From Pseudidiomarina woesei (GTDB taxonomy: Bacteria; Pseudomonadota; Gammaproteobacteria; Enterobacterales; Alteromonadaceae): DNA of 64,000 bases. Below the pieces are notes generated by a model. The model was not told where the DNA came from, ran no database searches, and worked only from the letters and a program-made list of their open reading frames with translations. The stretch lies in NCBI RefSeq assembly GCF_001418345.1, contig NZ_LIPW01000001.1, positions 186,001-250,000 of the forward strand. Reading direction: 5' to 3'. Below are positions 1 to 8,184 of this stretch, piece after piece. The position numbers and the translations under genes were made by a program. Position 1 is the stretch's first letter, and every line of letters begins with the position of its first letter.

Positions 1-862
1 TTGGCTTGAGCGTTTTGATATTCCAACTGTGGAAGTATTCATGACTGCATAAGCTTAAAAATGTGCGGTAATCATTATCAATGACGCTCTTACCGGGCAG
101 AATGAGGTCTTTGCGGCTACAGACTAACGCCGTTGAGTTGCGGTGCTCAAGCCCGCCAAAGCCTTTACCGACTACCATGGTTAGAAATAAGTATTCGGTA
201 AATGGTGGTTGCTGCCCAAACATTTCTATTTGATGCTCGCAAATAGCGGCTAAATCACTGCAAATTCTGTCTGCATCACCAAAATGTCTTCCCGCAAACA
301 CCAAGGCGTGCTTAACACCGCCAGCAATAAATTCGTGAATGTCTAAGTTGCCCATTAATACCGGATAGTCAATAAGAGCTTCGTAGTTGTCAGCGACAAA
401 CTCACCAGGGCCAAAGTGTTTGCCTTGTAGGCGCTTCATACCTGTTGCCACGTGCCATTGCTGATGGTTTGCTATGCTTACACGGCATGTTTCTTGTGCG
501 TATTGCTGTACCTGTAAACATAAGCTTGAGTGGTTAAAAAAGCCCCAAAACTGATCTAAATAGGCGCTGCGAACGCTCAGGTCAAAAGCATAAACTTCGT
601 AGCTGACATACAACATTCCACGGCGCGGTGGAACCAACGACCAAGTTTGTTTGTCTTGGTGATGTATTGATATAGGGGCGTTGTCCATTTCGGCGCGCAA
701 TGCCGTGATGTTTTTTGCAAAATCACGAATCATATAGCTGCCTGGTATCCACGCGGGCAAGCTAAGTGTTAACTGTTGCTCTGCTTGAGTGACTGGTATT
801 TCTATGGTGATTGCGAACACATGAGCGTTCGCGTCATGCACACAAATTCGGTAATGCAACAT
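1..862 (-). CDS. M61 family metallopeptidase (glycyl aminopeptidase type), C-terminus outside window
   Basis: The minus-strand frame is open from an ATG at 862 to the left edge, so only about the first 287 residues are seen. The N-terminus reads MLHYRICVHDANAHVFAI and then has the M61 beta-domain signature LPAWIPGSYMIRDF. Just before the window edge comes HEYFHSWNIKTLKP, the zinc-binding HEXXH-type helix of M61 peptidases (gluzincins). The catalytic domain remainder and the usual C-terminal PDZ domain lie outside. A GGGG stretch about 6 nt before the ATG can serve as ribosome binding site. The gene is divergent from the histidine kinase gene. M61 enzymes remove N-terminal residues from peptides, which suits the peptide-degrading gene content here. 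There is no signal peptide in the visible N-terminus, so the enzyme is probably cytoplasmic. Confidence 0.88.
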   Translation of the reverse strand, partial: MLHYRICVHDANAHVFAITIEIPVTQAEQQLTLSLPAWIPGSYMIRDFAKNITALRAEMDNAPISIHHQDKQTWSLVPPRRGMLYVSYEVYAFDLSVRSAYLDQFWGFFNHSSLCLQVQQYAQETCRVSIANHQQWHVATGMKRLQGKHFGPGEFVADNYEALIDYPVLMGNLDIHEFIAGGVKHALVFAGRHFGDADRICSDLAAICEHQIEMFGQQPPFTEYLFLTMVVGKGFGGLEHRNSTALVCSRKDLILPGKSVIDNDYRTFLSLCSHEYFHSWNIKTLKP

Positions 863-919
863 ATACGTCCCCGTAAATAGAACAATAGCGTTTGTTAAAT
901 AGCTTAGCATGAGTTCAGC

Positions 920-933
920 GCGCTATATAGCGC
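920..933. repeat. 14-bp perfect palindrome in the divergent intergenic region
   Basis: GCGCTATATAGCGC is a perfect 14-bp dyad between the M61 peptidase gene and the histidine kinase gene. It could be an operator for either promoter. No known regulator is recognised from the sequence. Confidence 0.4.
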
Positions 934-975
934 TTGCATTGCGATGAAGCGTGTTATTTAGGGCGCACTTATCGG

Positions 976-981
976 TATAAT
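976..981 (+). promoter_or_regulatory. Probable -10 box for the lytS-like/lytT-like pair
   Basis: A consensus TATAAT lies 22 bp before the ATG at 1004. The hexamer 17 bp further upstream (GTTATT) is a weak -35. Transcription would start near 988, giving a very short leader. Confidence 0.45.
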
Positions 982-1003
982 AACTCATAATATTTCTATT
1001 GTT

Positions 1004-2122
1004 ATGAGAGGCTATTTGCCGTTTATGCAGAAAATTTGGCGCGAAAAGTTGCTTTCACATTGGCAAGGTCTGCTTGAGGACCGCAACCGTTTTTTCTGGG
1101 TACTTCAGGTAGCCGGCTGGAGCGGTTATGCCCTCGTGCATTATATCGGTTCATTGATGCACGAAATGCGTGACATTTATGCACTTATTTTGCTTCTTGG
1201 CGCATACGCAGGCTTCTTATTAACAGTGCCGTTACGTTATTTGTATCGTCGTATTTGGGATGCTAGCCCCTGGTTGTTAATTGTCGTCGTGTTAGCGGCT
1301 AGTTATGTTGCAGCTGCTTTATGGGCGGTCGTTGATAATGCGACGTACTGGGAAATTTATAAATTTGGCTTTAGCCCAGATAGCCATTGGTTCTATTTTA
1401 AAAATACGATTGCGAAATTTTATATTTTGCTAAGTTGGAGCGGTTTGTATTTCGGCATTAAGTATTATCAGATGCTTCAAGACGAAAAACAAAAAGCGCT
1501 AATGGCAACATCAATGGCGCACCAAGCGCAATTAAAAATGCTGCGTTATCAGCTTAATCCTCATTTTTTGTTTAACACATTAAATGCAATTTCCACGTTA
1601 ATCTTGGTAAAAGAGAACGAGTTAGCCAATCGCATGATGTCTAAACTTAGTTTGTTTTTGCGTTTTAGTTTGGATAACGAGCCGATTAAAAAAATTCCCC
1701 TAGAACGCGAGCTTGAGGCGCTATCATTGTATTTAGATATTGAAAAAGTACGATTTGATGAACGTTTAAAGGTCACGTTTGACGTTGCTGATGAGGTAAA
1801 ACAGTCTTTAGTACCAAGCCTGTTCCTACAGCCGTTAATAGAAAATTCCATTAAATATGCCATTGCAAAAGTCGAAGAGGGGGGAGAAATTATTATTTCG
1901 GCTCGCCGCTTCAGTGAAGACTTGCTGATAAGTATTAGCGACAATGGCCCCGGCTGTTCAAAGCCGCTTGATTCGCTATCGTCACAAGGTGGTGTTGGTT
2001 TGGCAAACACCCGCGAACGATTACAAGCCTTGTATGGAAAGAACTACTCATTTACATTAACAGATAACGAGCCGCGTGGATTACGCATTGAAATTCGCAT
2101 TCCGTTAGAGCAGGTTGAATAA
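1004..2122 (+). CDS. Sensor histidine kinase, LytS/AlgZ (His_kinase PF06580) type
   Basis: The protein (372 aa) is a membrane sensor kinase that should phosphorylate the LytTR regulator encoded immediately downstream. Residues about 30-160 contain several hydrophobic segments (for example ALILLLGAYAGFLLTV), forming the sensor part. The phospho-acceptor box QLNPHFLFNTLNAIST places the histidine near residue 187, the hallmark of the LytS/YehU/AlgZ class. A HATPase_c domain follows, with the N-box FLQPLIENSIKYA and the G-box SDNGPGC...GGVGLANTRERL. The next gene overlaps or abuts the stop, so the pair is co-transcribed. A second in-frame ATG at 1025 is possible, because no strong ribosome binding site precedes 1004. 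The signal sensed cannot be inferred. Confidence 0.9.
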   Translation: MRGYLPFMQKIWREKLLSHWQGLLEDRNRFFWVLQVAGWSGYALVHYIGSLMHEMRDIYALILLLGAYAGFLLTVPLRYLYRRIWDASPWLLIVVVLAASYVAAALWAVVDNATYWEIYKFGFSPDSHWFYFKNTIAKFYILLSWSGLYFGIKYYQMLQDEKQKALMATSMAHQAQLKMLRYQLNPHFLFNTLNAISTLILVKENELANRMMSKLSLFLRFSLDNEPIKKIPLERELEALSLYLDIEKVRFDERLKVTFDVADEVKQSLVPSLFLQPLIENSIKYAIAKVEEGGEIIISARRFSEDLLISISDNGPGCSKPLDSLSSQGGVGLANTRERLQALYGKNYSFTLTDNEPRGLRIEIRIPLEQVE

Positions 2123-2126
2123 ATAT

Positions 2127-2954
2127 ATGAGCCAGAAAATTCGAACCTTAGTTGTCGATGACGAGTCACTTGCTCGACGCGGTTTAGTCGTTCGCCTACA
2201 AGAATTCGAACAAATAGAAGTGTTACAAGAGTGCCAAAGCGCACGTCAGGCGCTTGAGTTGATCGGTAGCGAAAAACCAGACTTGGTGTTTCTTGATATT
2301 CAAATGCCTGGCATGAATGGCTTTGAATTGCTGCGCGAAGTGCAATCACACGGTTATAAAATGCCGTTGGTTGTGTTCGTGACTGCGTATGACCAATACG
2401 CTATTAAAGCATTTGAAGTACGCGCCATTGACTACCTATTGAAGCCTGTCGATAACGAACGCTTAGGTCAAAGCATTCAACGCATCGAAAAAAGTTTAGC
2501 CGCACGTGAACAGAAAATTCAACAGCAGCGTATATTAAATCTGTTAGCAGATGCCACCGGTGAAGACTGTGAAGCTATACTAAAACGTTTAGCCAGTGGT
2601 GATACTGTTGGCGTTGCTCGCTACCCTGAGCATATTGCAATAAAAGAAAGCGGCGAAATTACTCGCGTTGCTATTAACTCAATTGAATGGGTAGATGCAG
2701 CTGGCGACTACATGTGTATTCATGCGAGCAATGAAACGCATATTTTGCGGCGCACAATGAAAGAGCTTGAAGAAGAGCTCAATCCACAGCGTTTTCAACG
2801 TATACACCGCTCTGCTATTGTGAATATGGAGCATGTTGAAAAACTCTGTAGCCGTCAAAATGGTGAATATCATTTGATTTTACGCAATGGCAAAGAATTA
2901 AAAGTCAGCCGTAGTTACAAAGATCGCATCAAAAAACTTATTCTAAATTCATAG
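2127..2954 (+). CDS. LytTR-family response regulator (AlgR/LytT type)
   Basis: This two-domain regulator (275 aa) is the partner of the upstream kinase. The N-terminal receiver domain shows the acidic pair VVDDE, the phospho-acceptor in LVFLDIQMPGMNG (Asp about 57), the conserved Thr in FVTAYD and the Lys in YLLKPVD. The C-terminal third is a LytTR DNA-binding domain, recognised by IEWVDAAGDYMCIH, LEEELNPQRFQRIHRS and the terminal VSRSYKDRIK. I chose the ATG at 2127. An in-frame TTG at 2115 would overlap the kinase stop and adds only four residues. LytTR proteins bind direct repeats upstream of target genes. The lipoprotein gene 20 bp downstream may be in the same operon. Confidence 0.92.
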   Translation: MSQKIRTLVVDDESLARRGLVVRLQEFEQIEVLQECQSARQALELIGSEKPDLVFLDIQMPGMNGFELLREVQSHGYKMPLVVFVTAYDQYAIKAFEVRAIDYLLKPVDNERLGQSIQRIEKSLAAREQKIQQQRILNLLADATGEDCEAILKRLASGDTVGVARYPEHIAIKESGEITRVAINSIEWVDAAGDYMCIHASNETHILRRTMKELEEELNPQRFQRIHRSAIVNMEHVEKLCSRQNGEYHLILRNGKELKVSRSYKDRIKKLILNS

Positions 2955-2973
2955 CTCGAATGAATGATGGGGA

Positions 2974-3852
2974 ATGAAGGTTATGCGCTATGCCAGGTTA
3001 CTACTCGTTGCCGGTGTTGTACTGTTATCAGCTGCTTGCTCAACGCAGATAGGTTATCGTTTTGCAGACACATTTGTTGAGTGGGAACTAAACGAATTTG
3101 TTGACCTTAATGATGCTCAACAACAACAAGTTGACCTTGCAATTACTGAGCTACATCACTGGCACGCAACCAACGAACTTCCTTTTTATGCGCAGCAGCT
3201 ACAAATATTGCGCGATAAAATTGCAACTCAAAGCCTAACCGAGGCAGACATCGCTGAAACATACAACATTGCTTTTACCGCTTGGCAGCGAATGCTAACT
3301 GGTATAGAACCTTATGCATTAACCTTGCTACCTAATTTGACCGAAGCCCAGGTTGCCCAAATAGAAGCTGAGTTAGCCAAGCGATTAGCTGAAGAACGTG
3401 AGGAACTAGCAGAGGCGAAAACCTCTGAGGAGCGTCAAGCGCAGCTACGAAAACGCGCACGAAAAAATGCCCAAAGCTGGTTGCGCCGTGCGACACCGGT
3501 GCAAGAACGATTGTTGAATCAATGGAGTGACGAGCGTTTACCAACGCGCGAGCTGTGGCTTGATTATACGGCGCAGTGGCACAGTCGCTTTGTTCAAGCG
3601 CTCAACGAACGACGAAATTTAAAGCAGTTTCCGACCCTGTTGAATCAACTATTTTTCAATTCAGATATGCTTTATTCAAAAGAACTGGCTGAACGTGTTG
3701 AGCATAACCGCGAGTTAACCATGGCGCTTATGTATAATCTTTATCAATCGTTAAACAATAAGCAACGTCAGCGAGTGGTCGCGAAATTAGATGAGTATAT
3801 TGAAGATTTTAACGAGCTCGCCATGTTATTCGAAGAACGCGGACTTGGTTAA
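2974..3852 (+). CDS. DUF6279 family lipoprotein
   Basis: The protein is a 292-aa predicted lipoprotein. A basic N-terminus and hydrophobic stretch end in the lipobox LLSAAC, with Cys22 as the acylated residue. The remainder is alpha-helical and highly charged, with no membrane segment. The start of the mature part (IGYRFADTFVEWELNEFVDL) and the repeated helical layout match the DUF6279 family of gammaproteobacteria, whose function is unknown to me. It follows the LytTR regulator by 20 bp and is probably co-transcribed with it. A second ATG at 2983 has a better spaced GAAGG and would shorten the signal peptide by three residues. The gene converges on pykA. Confidence 0.82.
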   Translation: MKVMRYARLLLVAGVVLLSAACSTQIGYRFADTFVEWELNEFVDLNDAQQQQVDLAITELHHWHATNELPFYAQQLQILRDKIATQSLTEADIAETYNIAFTAWQRMLTGIEPYALTLLPNLTEAQVAQIEAELAKRLAEEREELAEAKTSEERQAQLRKRARKNAQSWLRRATPVQERLLNQWSDERLPTRELWLDYTAQWHSRFVQALNERRNLKQFPTLLNQLFFNSDMLYSKELAERVEHNRELTMALMYNLYQSLNNKQRQRVVAKLDEYIEDFNELAMLFEERGLG

Positions 3853-3864
3853 TGCAAATCCGCG
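3838..3864. repeat. Hairpin at convergent gene ends (lipoprotein / pykA)
   Basis: CGCGGACTTG and CAAATCCGCG form a 10-bp stem with one G-T wobble around a 7-nt loop that contains the lipoprotein stop codon. There is no U-run on either strand, so it is not a classical terminator. It may protect 3' ends or pause polymerase. Confidence 0.4.
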
Positions 3865-3888
3865 TCATTTAGCTTGATAAACTGCCTA

Positions 3889-5325
3889 TTATTTTACTTC
3901 GATAATTTTGCAAGTGTTGGTTGAACCAACAGTTTCCATCACATCGCCATGAGTAAGAATAACTAGGTCGCCAGGAACCACATGCCCCCGCAGTTTAATC
4001 TCCTCAATAGCATCGAACACCAATTGATGTGGCTCGCTTTTCGTTGAGTCAAAGGCAATAGGGTACACACCGCGATAAAGAGCACAACGTGCACGACTCT
4101 CGCCATGACGCGATAATGAGAAAATTGGCAGAATAGTATTAATACGCGACATTAACTTTGCTGTAGAACCCGATTCAGTGAGCGCAATAATTGCTTTAAC
4201 ACCTGCTAGGTGCGTTGCGGCGTACATTGCAGTAATAGCAGTTGCTTCTTGAATGGAGGTGAATGTTTCATCAAGATCATGTTTATCAATAGTCACGCTT
4301 GGGTGAGTTTCAGCACCCAGACAAATTTCAGCCATGGCTTTCACCGTAGCTATAGGGTGTTTACCGGCCGCTGTTTCGGCTGACAGCATAACTGCATCGG
4401 TACCATCAAGAACTGCGTTGGCGACGTCCATTACTTCAGCCCGAGTTGGCATCGGGCTTTCAATCATAGATTCCATCATTTGTGTCGCCGTAATAACTAC
4501 TTTGTTGCATTGACGGGCGCGTTCAATAATACGTTTTTGCTTACCAACGAGTTGTGCATCACCAATTTCTACACCTAAGTCACCACGCGCTACCATGACC
4601 GCGTCGGAGGCTCGAATAATATCGTCAAGTGCTGCATCGGTAGCAACGGCTTCGGCGCGCTCAATTTTTGCACATAGCGAGCCGCGACCACCAGCTGCGC
4701 GCAATAAACGGCGAGCCTCATGAATATCGGTGCCACTGCGCGGAAAGCTTACTGCTAAATAGTCGACGCCAATTTCTGCCGCAGTGACGATATCTTGATA
4801 ATCTTTTTCTGTAAGTGCAGCAGCTGACAGCCCGCCACCTAGGCGGTTGATTCCTTTATTATTCGATAGTCTACCGCCCACAGTTACTGTCGTAGTGACT
4901 TGCGAACCTGAAACGTCTTCTACTTTTAAGCGTACCCGACCATCGTCGAGCAATAAAATATCGCCTTCGCTGACATCCTGCGGTAGCTCTTTGTAATCAA
5001 TGCCAACACGCTGTTGGTTGCCCGCATTTTTATCTAATTCAGCATCAAGTACAAAAACATCGCCAACATCTAACATAATTGAGCCACTTTCAAACTTAGC
5101 GATGCGAATTTTTGGACCTTGTAAGTCGCCGAGTATGGCAACATGTATACCTAAACGAGAAGCAATGTCGCGCACATTGGCAGCTCGCTGTTTGTGATCA
5201 TCAGCAGTGCCGTGGGAAAAGTTTAATCGCACCACATTAGCACCGGCTTGAATTAGTGCCTCAAGCACTTTCGGATCATCAGTAGCTGGGCCAAGTGTGG
5301 TAACAATTTTTGTGCGCCGTAACAT
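3889..5325 (-). CDS. pykA: Pyruvate kinase (PykA type)
   Basis: The enzyme (478 aa) converts phosphoenolpyruvate and ADP to pyruvate and ATP, the last step of glycolysis. The N-terminus [18 protein letters not shown] and the segment [16 protein letters not shown] closely follow E. coli PykA (480 aa). The active-site region [11 protein letters not shown] and the [18 protein letters not shown] motif are intact, and the C-terminal domain ([14 protein letters not shown]) is complete. The ATG is preceded by GAGGAG at 5333-5338. The gene is divergent from a GAPDH gene, so two glycolytic enzymes share one 145-bp control region. The PykA rather than PykF assignment comes from the overall similarity. 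Confidence 0.96.
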   Translation of the reverse strand: MLRRTKIVTTLGPATDDPKVLEALIQAGANVVRLNFSHGTADDHKQRAANVRDIASRLGIHVAILGDLQGPKIRIAKFESGSIMLDVGDVFVLDAELDKNAGNQQRVGIDYKELPQDVSEGDILLLDDGRVRLKVEDVSGSQVTTTVTVGGRLSNNKGINRLGGGLSAAALTEKDYQDIVTAAEIGVDYLAVSFPRSGTDIHEARRLLRAAGGRGSLCAKIERAEAVATDAALDDIIRASDAVMVARGDLGVEIGDAQLVGKQKRIIERARQCNKVVITATQMMESMIESPMPTRAEVMDVANAVLDGTDAVMLSAETAAGKHPIATVKAMAEICLGAETHPSVTIDKHDLDETFTSIQEATAITAMYAATHLAGVKAIIALTESGSTAKLMSRINTILPIFSLSRHGESRARCALYRGVYPIAFDSTKSEPHQLVFDAIEEIKLRGHVVPGDLVILTHGDVMETVGSTNTCKIIEVK

Positions 5326-5354
5326 GATTTTACTCCTCAGTTTTGTGTGTCCAA

Positions 5355-5363
5355 ATTATACCA
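5355..5363 (-). promoter_or_regulatory. Extended -10 promoter of pykA
   Basis: Read on the minus strand, this is TGGTATAAT: a consensus TATAAT with the TGn extension. A TTGACT lies upstream, but with a 21-bp spacer it is too far to be a normal -35. Predicted start is near 5347, giving a leader of about 20 nt with GAGGAG before the ATG. Confidence 0.6.
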
Positions 5364-5402
5364 TGCAGTCAGCACAGTTACAGTCAATCTAGCGCTTGGC
5401 GA

Positions 5403-5416
5403 CGTAATTAAGTACA
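5403..5416. promoter_or_regulatory. Imperfect HexR-like site between pykA and gap
   Basis: CGTAATTAAGTACA resembles the HexR consensus TGTAATTAAATTACA as I remember it, but it is one base short and one half is degraded. HexR controls gap and pyk genes in several Alteromonadales, so the position is suggestive. A separate TTACGTAA palindrome lies about 40 bp further downstream. The call is tentative. Confidence 0.25.
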
Positions 5417-5470
5417 ATAGCCGCCAATTTTCATGCAACCGTTAAATTTACGTAACATAAAGGTAACCTC

Positions 5471-6916
5471 ATGAGTGATCAGCAACAGGATATAACCTTA
5501 GCGAGTTGGCAGGAGCGCCAAGAATATGCCGAGATGATGCAGCCAATCATTGGTCGTCTGTATCGCAACTATGGTGTAGAAATTTTGGTTTACGGACGCT
5601 CTCTGTTGAATGTCGATACCATTAATATCATCAAGGCACACCGCCTGATTCGTCGCCATGAAGGTGTAAAATTACGCTTGCGCGAAAGCTTCCCATTTAT
5701 TGAAGCACTGAGCAAAATGAAACTAGCGCCGGCGCGCGTTGACCTTGGTAAATTAGCCTTTAATTACTTGCACAAAGACGCAGGCAAGGGCGATAGCATT
5801 GAAGCCTACTTGCAGCGCGAATTAGTTGATATCGTCGACAAAGCCGATGAAATTGCTCCACAAGATATCGTTCTTTATGGTTTTGGGCGTATTGGCCGCT
5901 TATTGGCGCGCTTGCTTATTGAGCGTAATGGTAGCAACAACAAAATGCGTTTACGCGCCATAGTTGTCCGTGGCGGGCGTGATGGCGACCTTGAAAAGCG
6001 TGCCAGCTTATTGCGTCGTGACTCAATTCATGGGCCGTTCAATGGTTCTATTACTATTGACCATGAAAACTCAGCAATTAAAGCCAACGGTACCAGTATT
6101 AAAGTTATTTACTCCGATGGCCCAGACCAAGTTGATTACACGCAATACGGTATTAACGATGCTATCGTTATTGACAACACCGGTATATGGAAAGACGAAG
6201 CCGGCTTAGGTTTGCACCTGAAATCGAAAGGTGTGAAAAAAGTACTATTAACGGCACCGTCAAAAGGCGACATCAAGAATATCGTTTACGGTGTAAACCA
6301 CACGGATATTTTGCCGGAAGACTTAATTGTGAGTGCAGCTAGTTGTACTACCAATGCAATTACTCCGGTATTGAAAGTAATTAATGATGAATACGGTATT
6401 CGCAATGGTCACGTGGAAACCGTGCATTCATACACTAACGATCAAAACTTAATCGATAACTACCACAAAGCGGAGCGTCGTGGCCGTTCAGCGCCATTAA
6501 ACATGGTACTGACCTCAACAGGCGCAGCAAAAGCGGTAGCGAAAGCATTACCTGAGCTAGCCGGCAAACTAACGGGTAACGCAATTCGTGTTCCGACGCC
6601 GAACGTTTCTATGGCAATTATGAACTTGAACTTGAACAAAGCGACGAGCAAAGAAGGCTTAAACGACTTTTTGAAAGATCGTGCTTTGCACTCTGAGTTA
6701 CAAGCGCAAATCGACTTCACAGCGTCAACTGAAATTGTTTCAACTGACTTAGTTGGTTCACGTTATGCCGGCGTTGTTGATTCACAAGCAACCATTGTTG
6801 ATGAAGACCGCGCTGTACTTTATGTTTGGTATGACAACGAGTTTGGTTATAGCTGCCAGGTTATTCGAGTTGCCGAACAAATGGCTGGTCAGCAGTTATT
6901 GAACCTGCCAAAGTAA
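5471..6916 (+). CDS. gap: Glyceraldehyde-3-phosphate dehydrogenase, long form
   Basis: The enzyme oxidises glyceraldehyde-3-phosphate to 1,3-bisphosphoglycerate (or runs in reverse for gluconeogenesis). At 481 aa it is about 150 residues longer than ordinary GapA. The extra residues form an N-terminal extension (about 1-130) before the Rossmann motif LYGFGRIGRLLARLL. The catalytic motif SAASCTTNAITP places the nucleophile at Cys292, with the partner His in ETVHSYTNDQNLID. The substrate-binding region RGRSAPLNMVLTSTGAAKA and the C-terminal WYDNEFGYS are intact. Long GAPDHs of this type are common in Shewanella and Vibrio relatives. It is divergent from pykA and ends at a strong terminator. In an amino-acid-using marine bacterium a gluconeogenic role is plausible but is inference. 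Confidence 0.93.
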   Translation: MSDQQQDITLASWQERQEYAEMMQPIIGRLYRNYGVEILVYGRSLLNVDTINIIKAHRLIRRHEGVKLRLRESFPFIEALSKMKLAPARVDLGKLAFNYLHKDAGKGDSIEAYLQRELVDIVDKADEIAPQDIVLYGFGRIGRLLARLLIERNGSNNKMRLRAIVVRGGRDGDLEKRASLLRRDSIHGPFNGSITIDHENSAIKANGTSIKVIYSDGPDQVDYTQYGINDAIVIDNTGIWKDEAGLGLHLKSKGVKKVLLTAPSKGDIKNIVYGVNHTDILPEDLIVSAASCTTNAITPVLKVINDEYGIRNGHVETVHSYTNDQNLIDNYHKAERRGRSAPLNMVLTSTGAAKAVAKALPELAGKLTGNAIRVPTPNVSMAIMNLNLNKATSKEGLNDFLKDRALHSELQAQIDFTASTEIVSTDLVGSRYAGVVDSQATIVDEDRAVLYVWYDNEFGYSCQVIRVAEQMAGQQLLNLPK

Positions 6917-6925
6917 TTCTGAATA

Positions 6926-6957
6926 AACAAAGCGCCTAATTAGGCGCTTTTGTTTTT
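6926..6957 (+). terminator. Rho-independent terminator of gap
   Basis: The stem AAAGCGCC / GGCGCTTT closes on TAATTA and is followed by TTGTTTTT. It begins about 10 bp after the gap stop codon. Confidence 0.88.
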
Positions 6958-6994
6958 CCCGTATTTTATAAAGATATAACAACAAGGAGCTTTC

Positions 6995-8125
6995 ATGTTT
7001 ATTACTGCCCAATTTGACAGCGGTAACATTGAGGTCATTGAAGCAAATACACCTGACAATATTCAATTAGCTATTCGCAAAGACAATCAATCAGAGTTTT
7101 ACCAGTGGTTTCATTTCAAACTATATGGCGAACCAGGCGTTGAACATGTTATGCACATTAACAACGCTGGCCAATCAGCATACCCAGACGGCTGGAAAGA
7201 GTATTCTGCACTGGCTTCGTACGACCGTGAGAACTGGTTCCGTGTACCCACTGAATTCAATGGTAAAGAACTGATTATTCGTCATTCTCCTGATCAAGAA
7301 AGCGTATATTACGCATATTTCACACCTTACTCGTATGAGCGTCATCAAGACTTAGTTCAATGGGCACAGCAGTCTATTGAATGCCAACACGTACTGTTGG
7401 GGCCTACTTTAGATGGTCGAGACATGAACTTACTAGTGATTGGTGAAGCGGATGACCAGAAAAATAAAATTTGGATTACTGCGCGTCAACATCCAGGCGA
7501 GTCAATGGCGGAGTGGTTTATTGAAGGCTTGCTCAGCCGGTTACTAGACGATGAAGACGGAACCGCACGCAAACTTTTGGAAAACAATGTATTTTATGTA
7601 GTTCCAAATATGAACCCAGATGGTAGCGTACGCGGCCACTTACGGACCAACGCGGTTGGTGTGAACTTAAACCGCGAATGGGCCGAACCTAGCGTGGAAA
7701 AAAGTCCTGAAGTTTATTATGTGCTACAAGCTATGCAAGAAACTGGCGTCGACTTTTATCTTGATGTGCATGGCGATGAAGCCTTGCCTTACAACTTCTT
7801 AGCGGGTTGCGAAGGCGTGCCGAGTTACACCGACGAAATGCATCAAGTAGGCGAGAAGTTTAAACAAATTCTTTTAGCGATTACACCAGAGTTCCAAGTT
7901 GAGCACGGCTATGAAGTTGATAAACCAGGTGAGGCCAATTTAACGGTAGCAAGCAACGCGGTAAGCGAGCGCTTTAACTGTTTAGCATTTACTTTAGAAA
8001 TGCCATTTAAAGATAATGCAAACTTGCCGGATGTCGACTTTGGTTGGTCGGCAAACCGGAGTCAACAGTTCGGTGCAGACGTATTAAGCGCGATATACGG
8101 TATCGCAAATAGCTTGCGCAGTTAA
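6995..8125 (+). CDS. M14-type cytosolic carboxypeptidase (CCP/AGBL-like, M14D)
   Basis: The protein (376 aa) is a zinc carboxypeptidase of the cytosolic M14D group. An N-terminal beta-sandwich domain (about 1-120, including WFHFKLYG and VYYAYFTPYSYERH) precedes the peptidase domain. Zinc ligands are His166 and Glu169 in ARQHPGESMAEWF and His259 in LDVHGDE. The general base is Glu335 in FTLEMPFKDN. PNMNPDGSVRGHLRTN and VNLNREW supply the substrate-binding Asn-Arg pair. There is no signal peptide, so it acts in the cytoplasm. AAGGAG sits 7 nt before the ATG. Eukaryotic relatives trim glutamates from tubulin; the bacterial substrates are unknown, and peptide turnover is a reasonable guess. Confidence 0.9.
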   Translation: MFITAQFDSGNIEVIEANTPDNIQLAIRKDNQSEFYQWFHFKLYGEPGVEHVMHINNAGQSAYPDGWKEYSALASYDRENWFRVPTEFNGKELIIRHSPDQESVYYAYFTPYSYERHQDLVQWAQQSIECQHVLLGPTLDGRDMNLLVIGEADDQKNKIWITARQHPGESMAEWFIEGLLSRLLDDEDGTARKLLENNVFYVVPNMNPDGSVRGHLRTNAVGVNLNREWAEPSVEKSPEVYYVLQAMQETGVDFYLDVHGDEALPYNFLAGCEGVPSYTDEMHQVGEKFKQILLAITPEFQVEHGYEVDKPGEANLTVASNAVSERFNCLAFTLEMPFKDNANLPDVDFGWSANRSQQFGADVLSAIYGIANSLRS

Positions 8126-8137
8126 GCTGCGCAAGCT
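8111..8137. repeat. 11-bp perfect inverted repeat spanning a stop codon
   Basis: AGCTTGCGCAG and CTGCGCAAGCT flank TTAAG, so the M14 peptidase stop codon lies in the loop. No U-run follows, so it is not a standard terminator. It could stabilise the upstream mRNA or act in anti-sense orientation. Confidence 0.5.
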
Positions 8138-8184
8138 AGGTTAAATGCGAACAACAACAATAATAATTCCACAAGGGGGACACC

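Noticed and set aside
1561-2010. Open frame of about 149 codons on the minus strand opposite the histidine kinase
   Set aside because: It lies wholly opposite the conserved kinase core, has low-complexity Ser-rich translation and no family resemblance.
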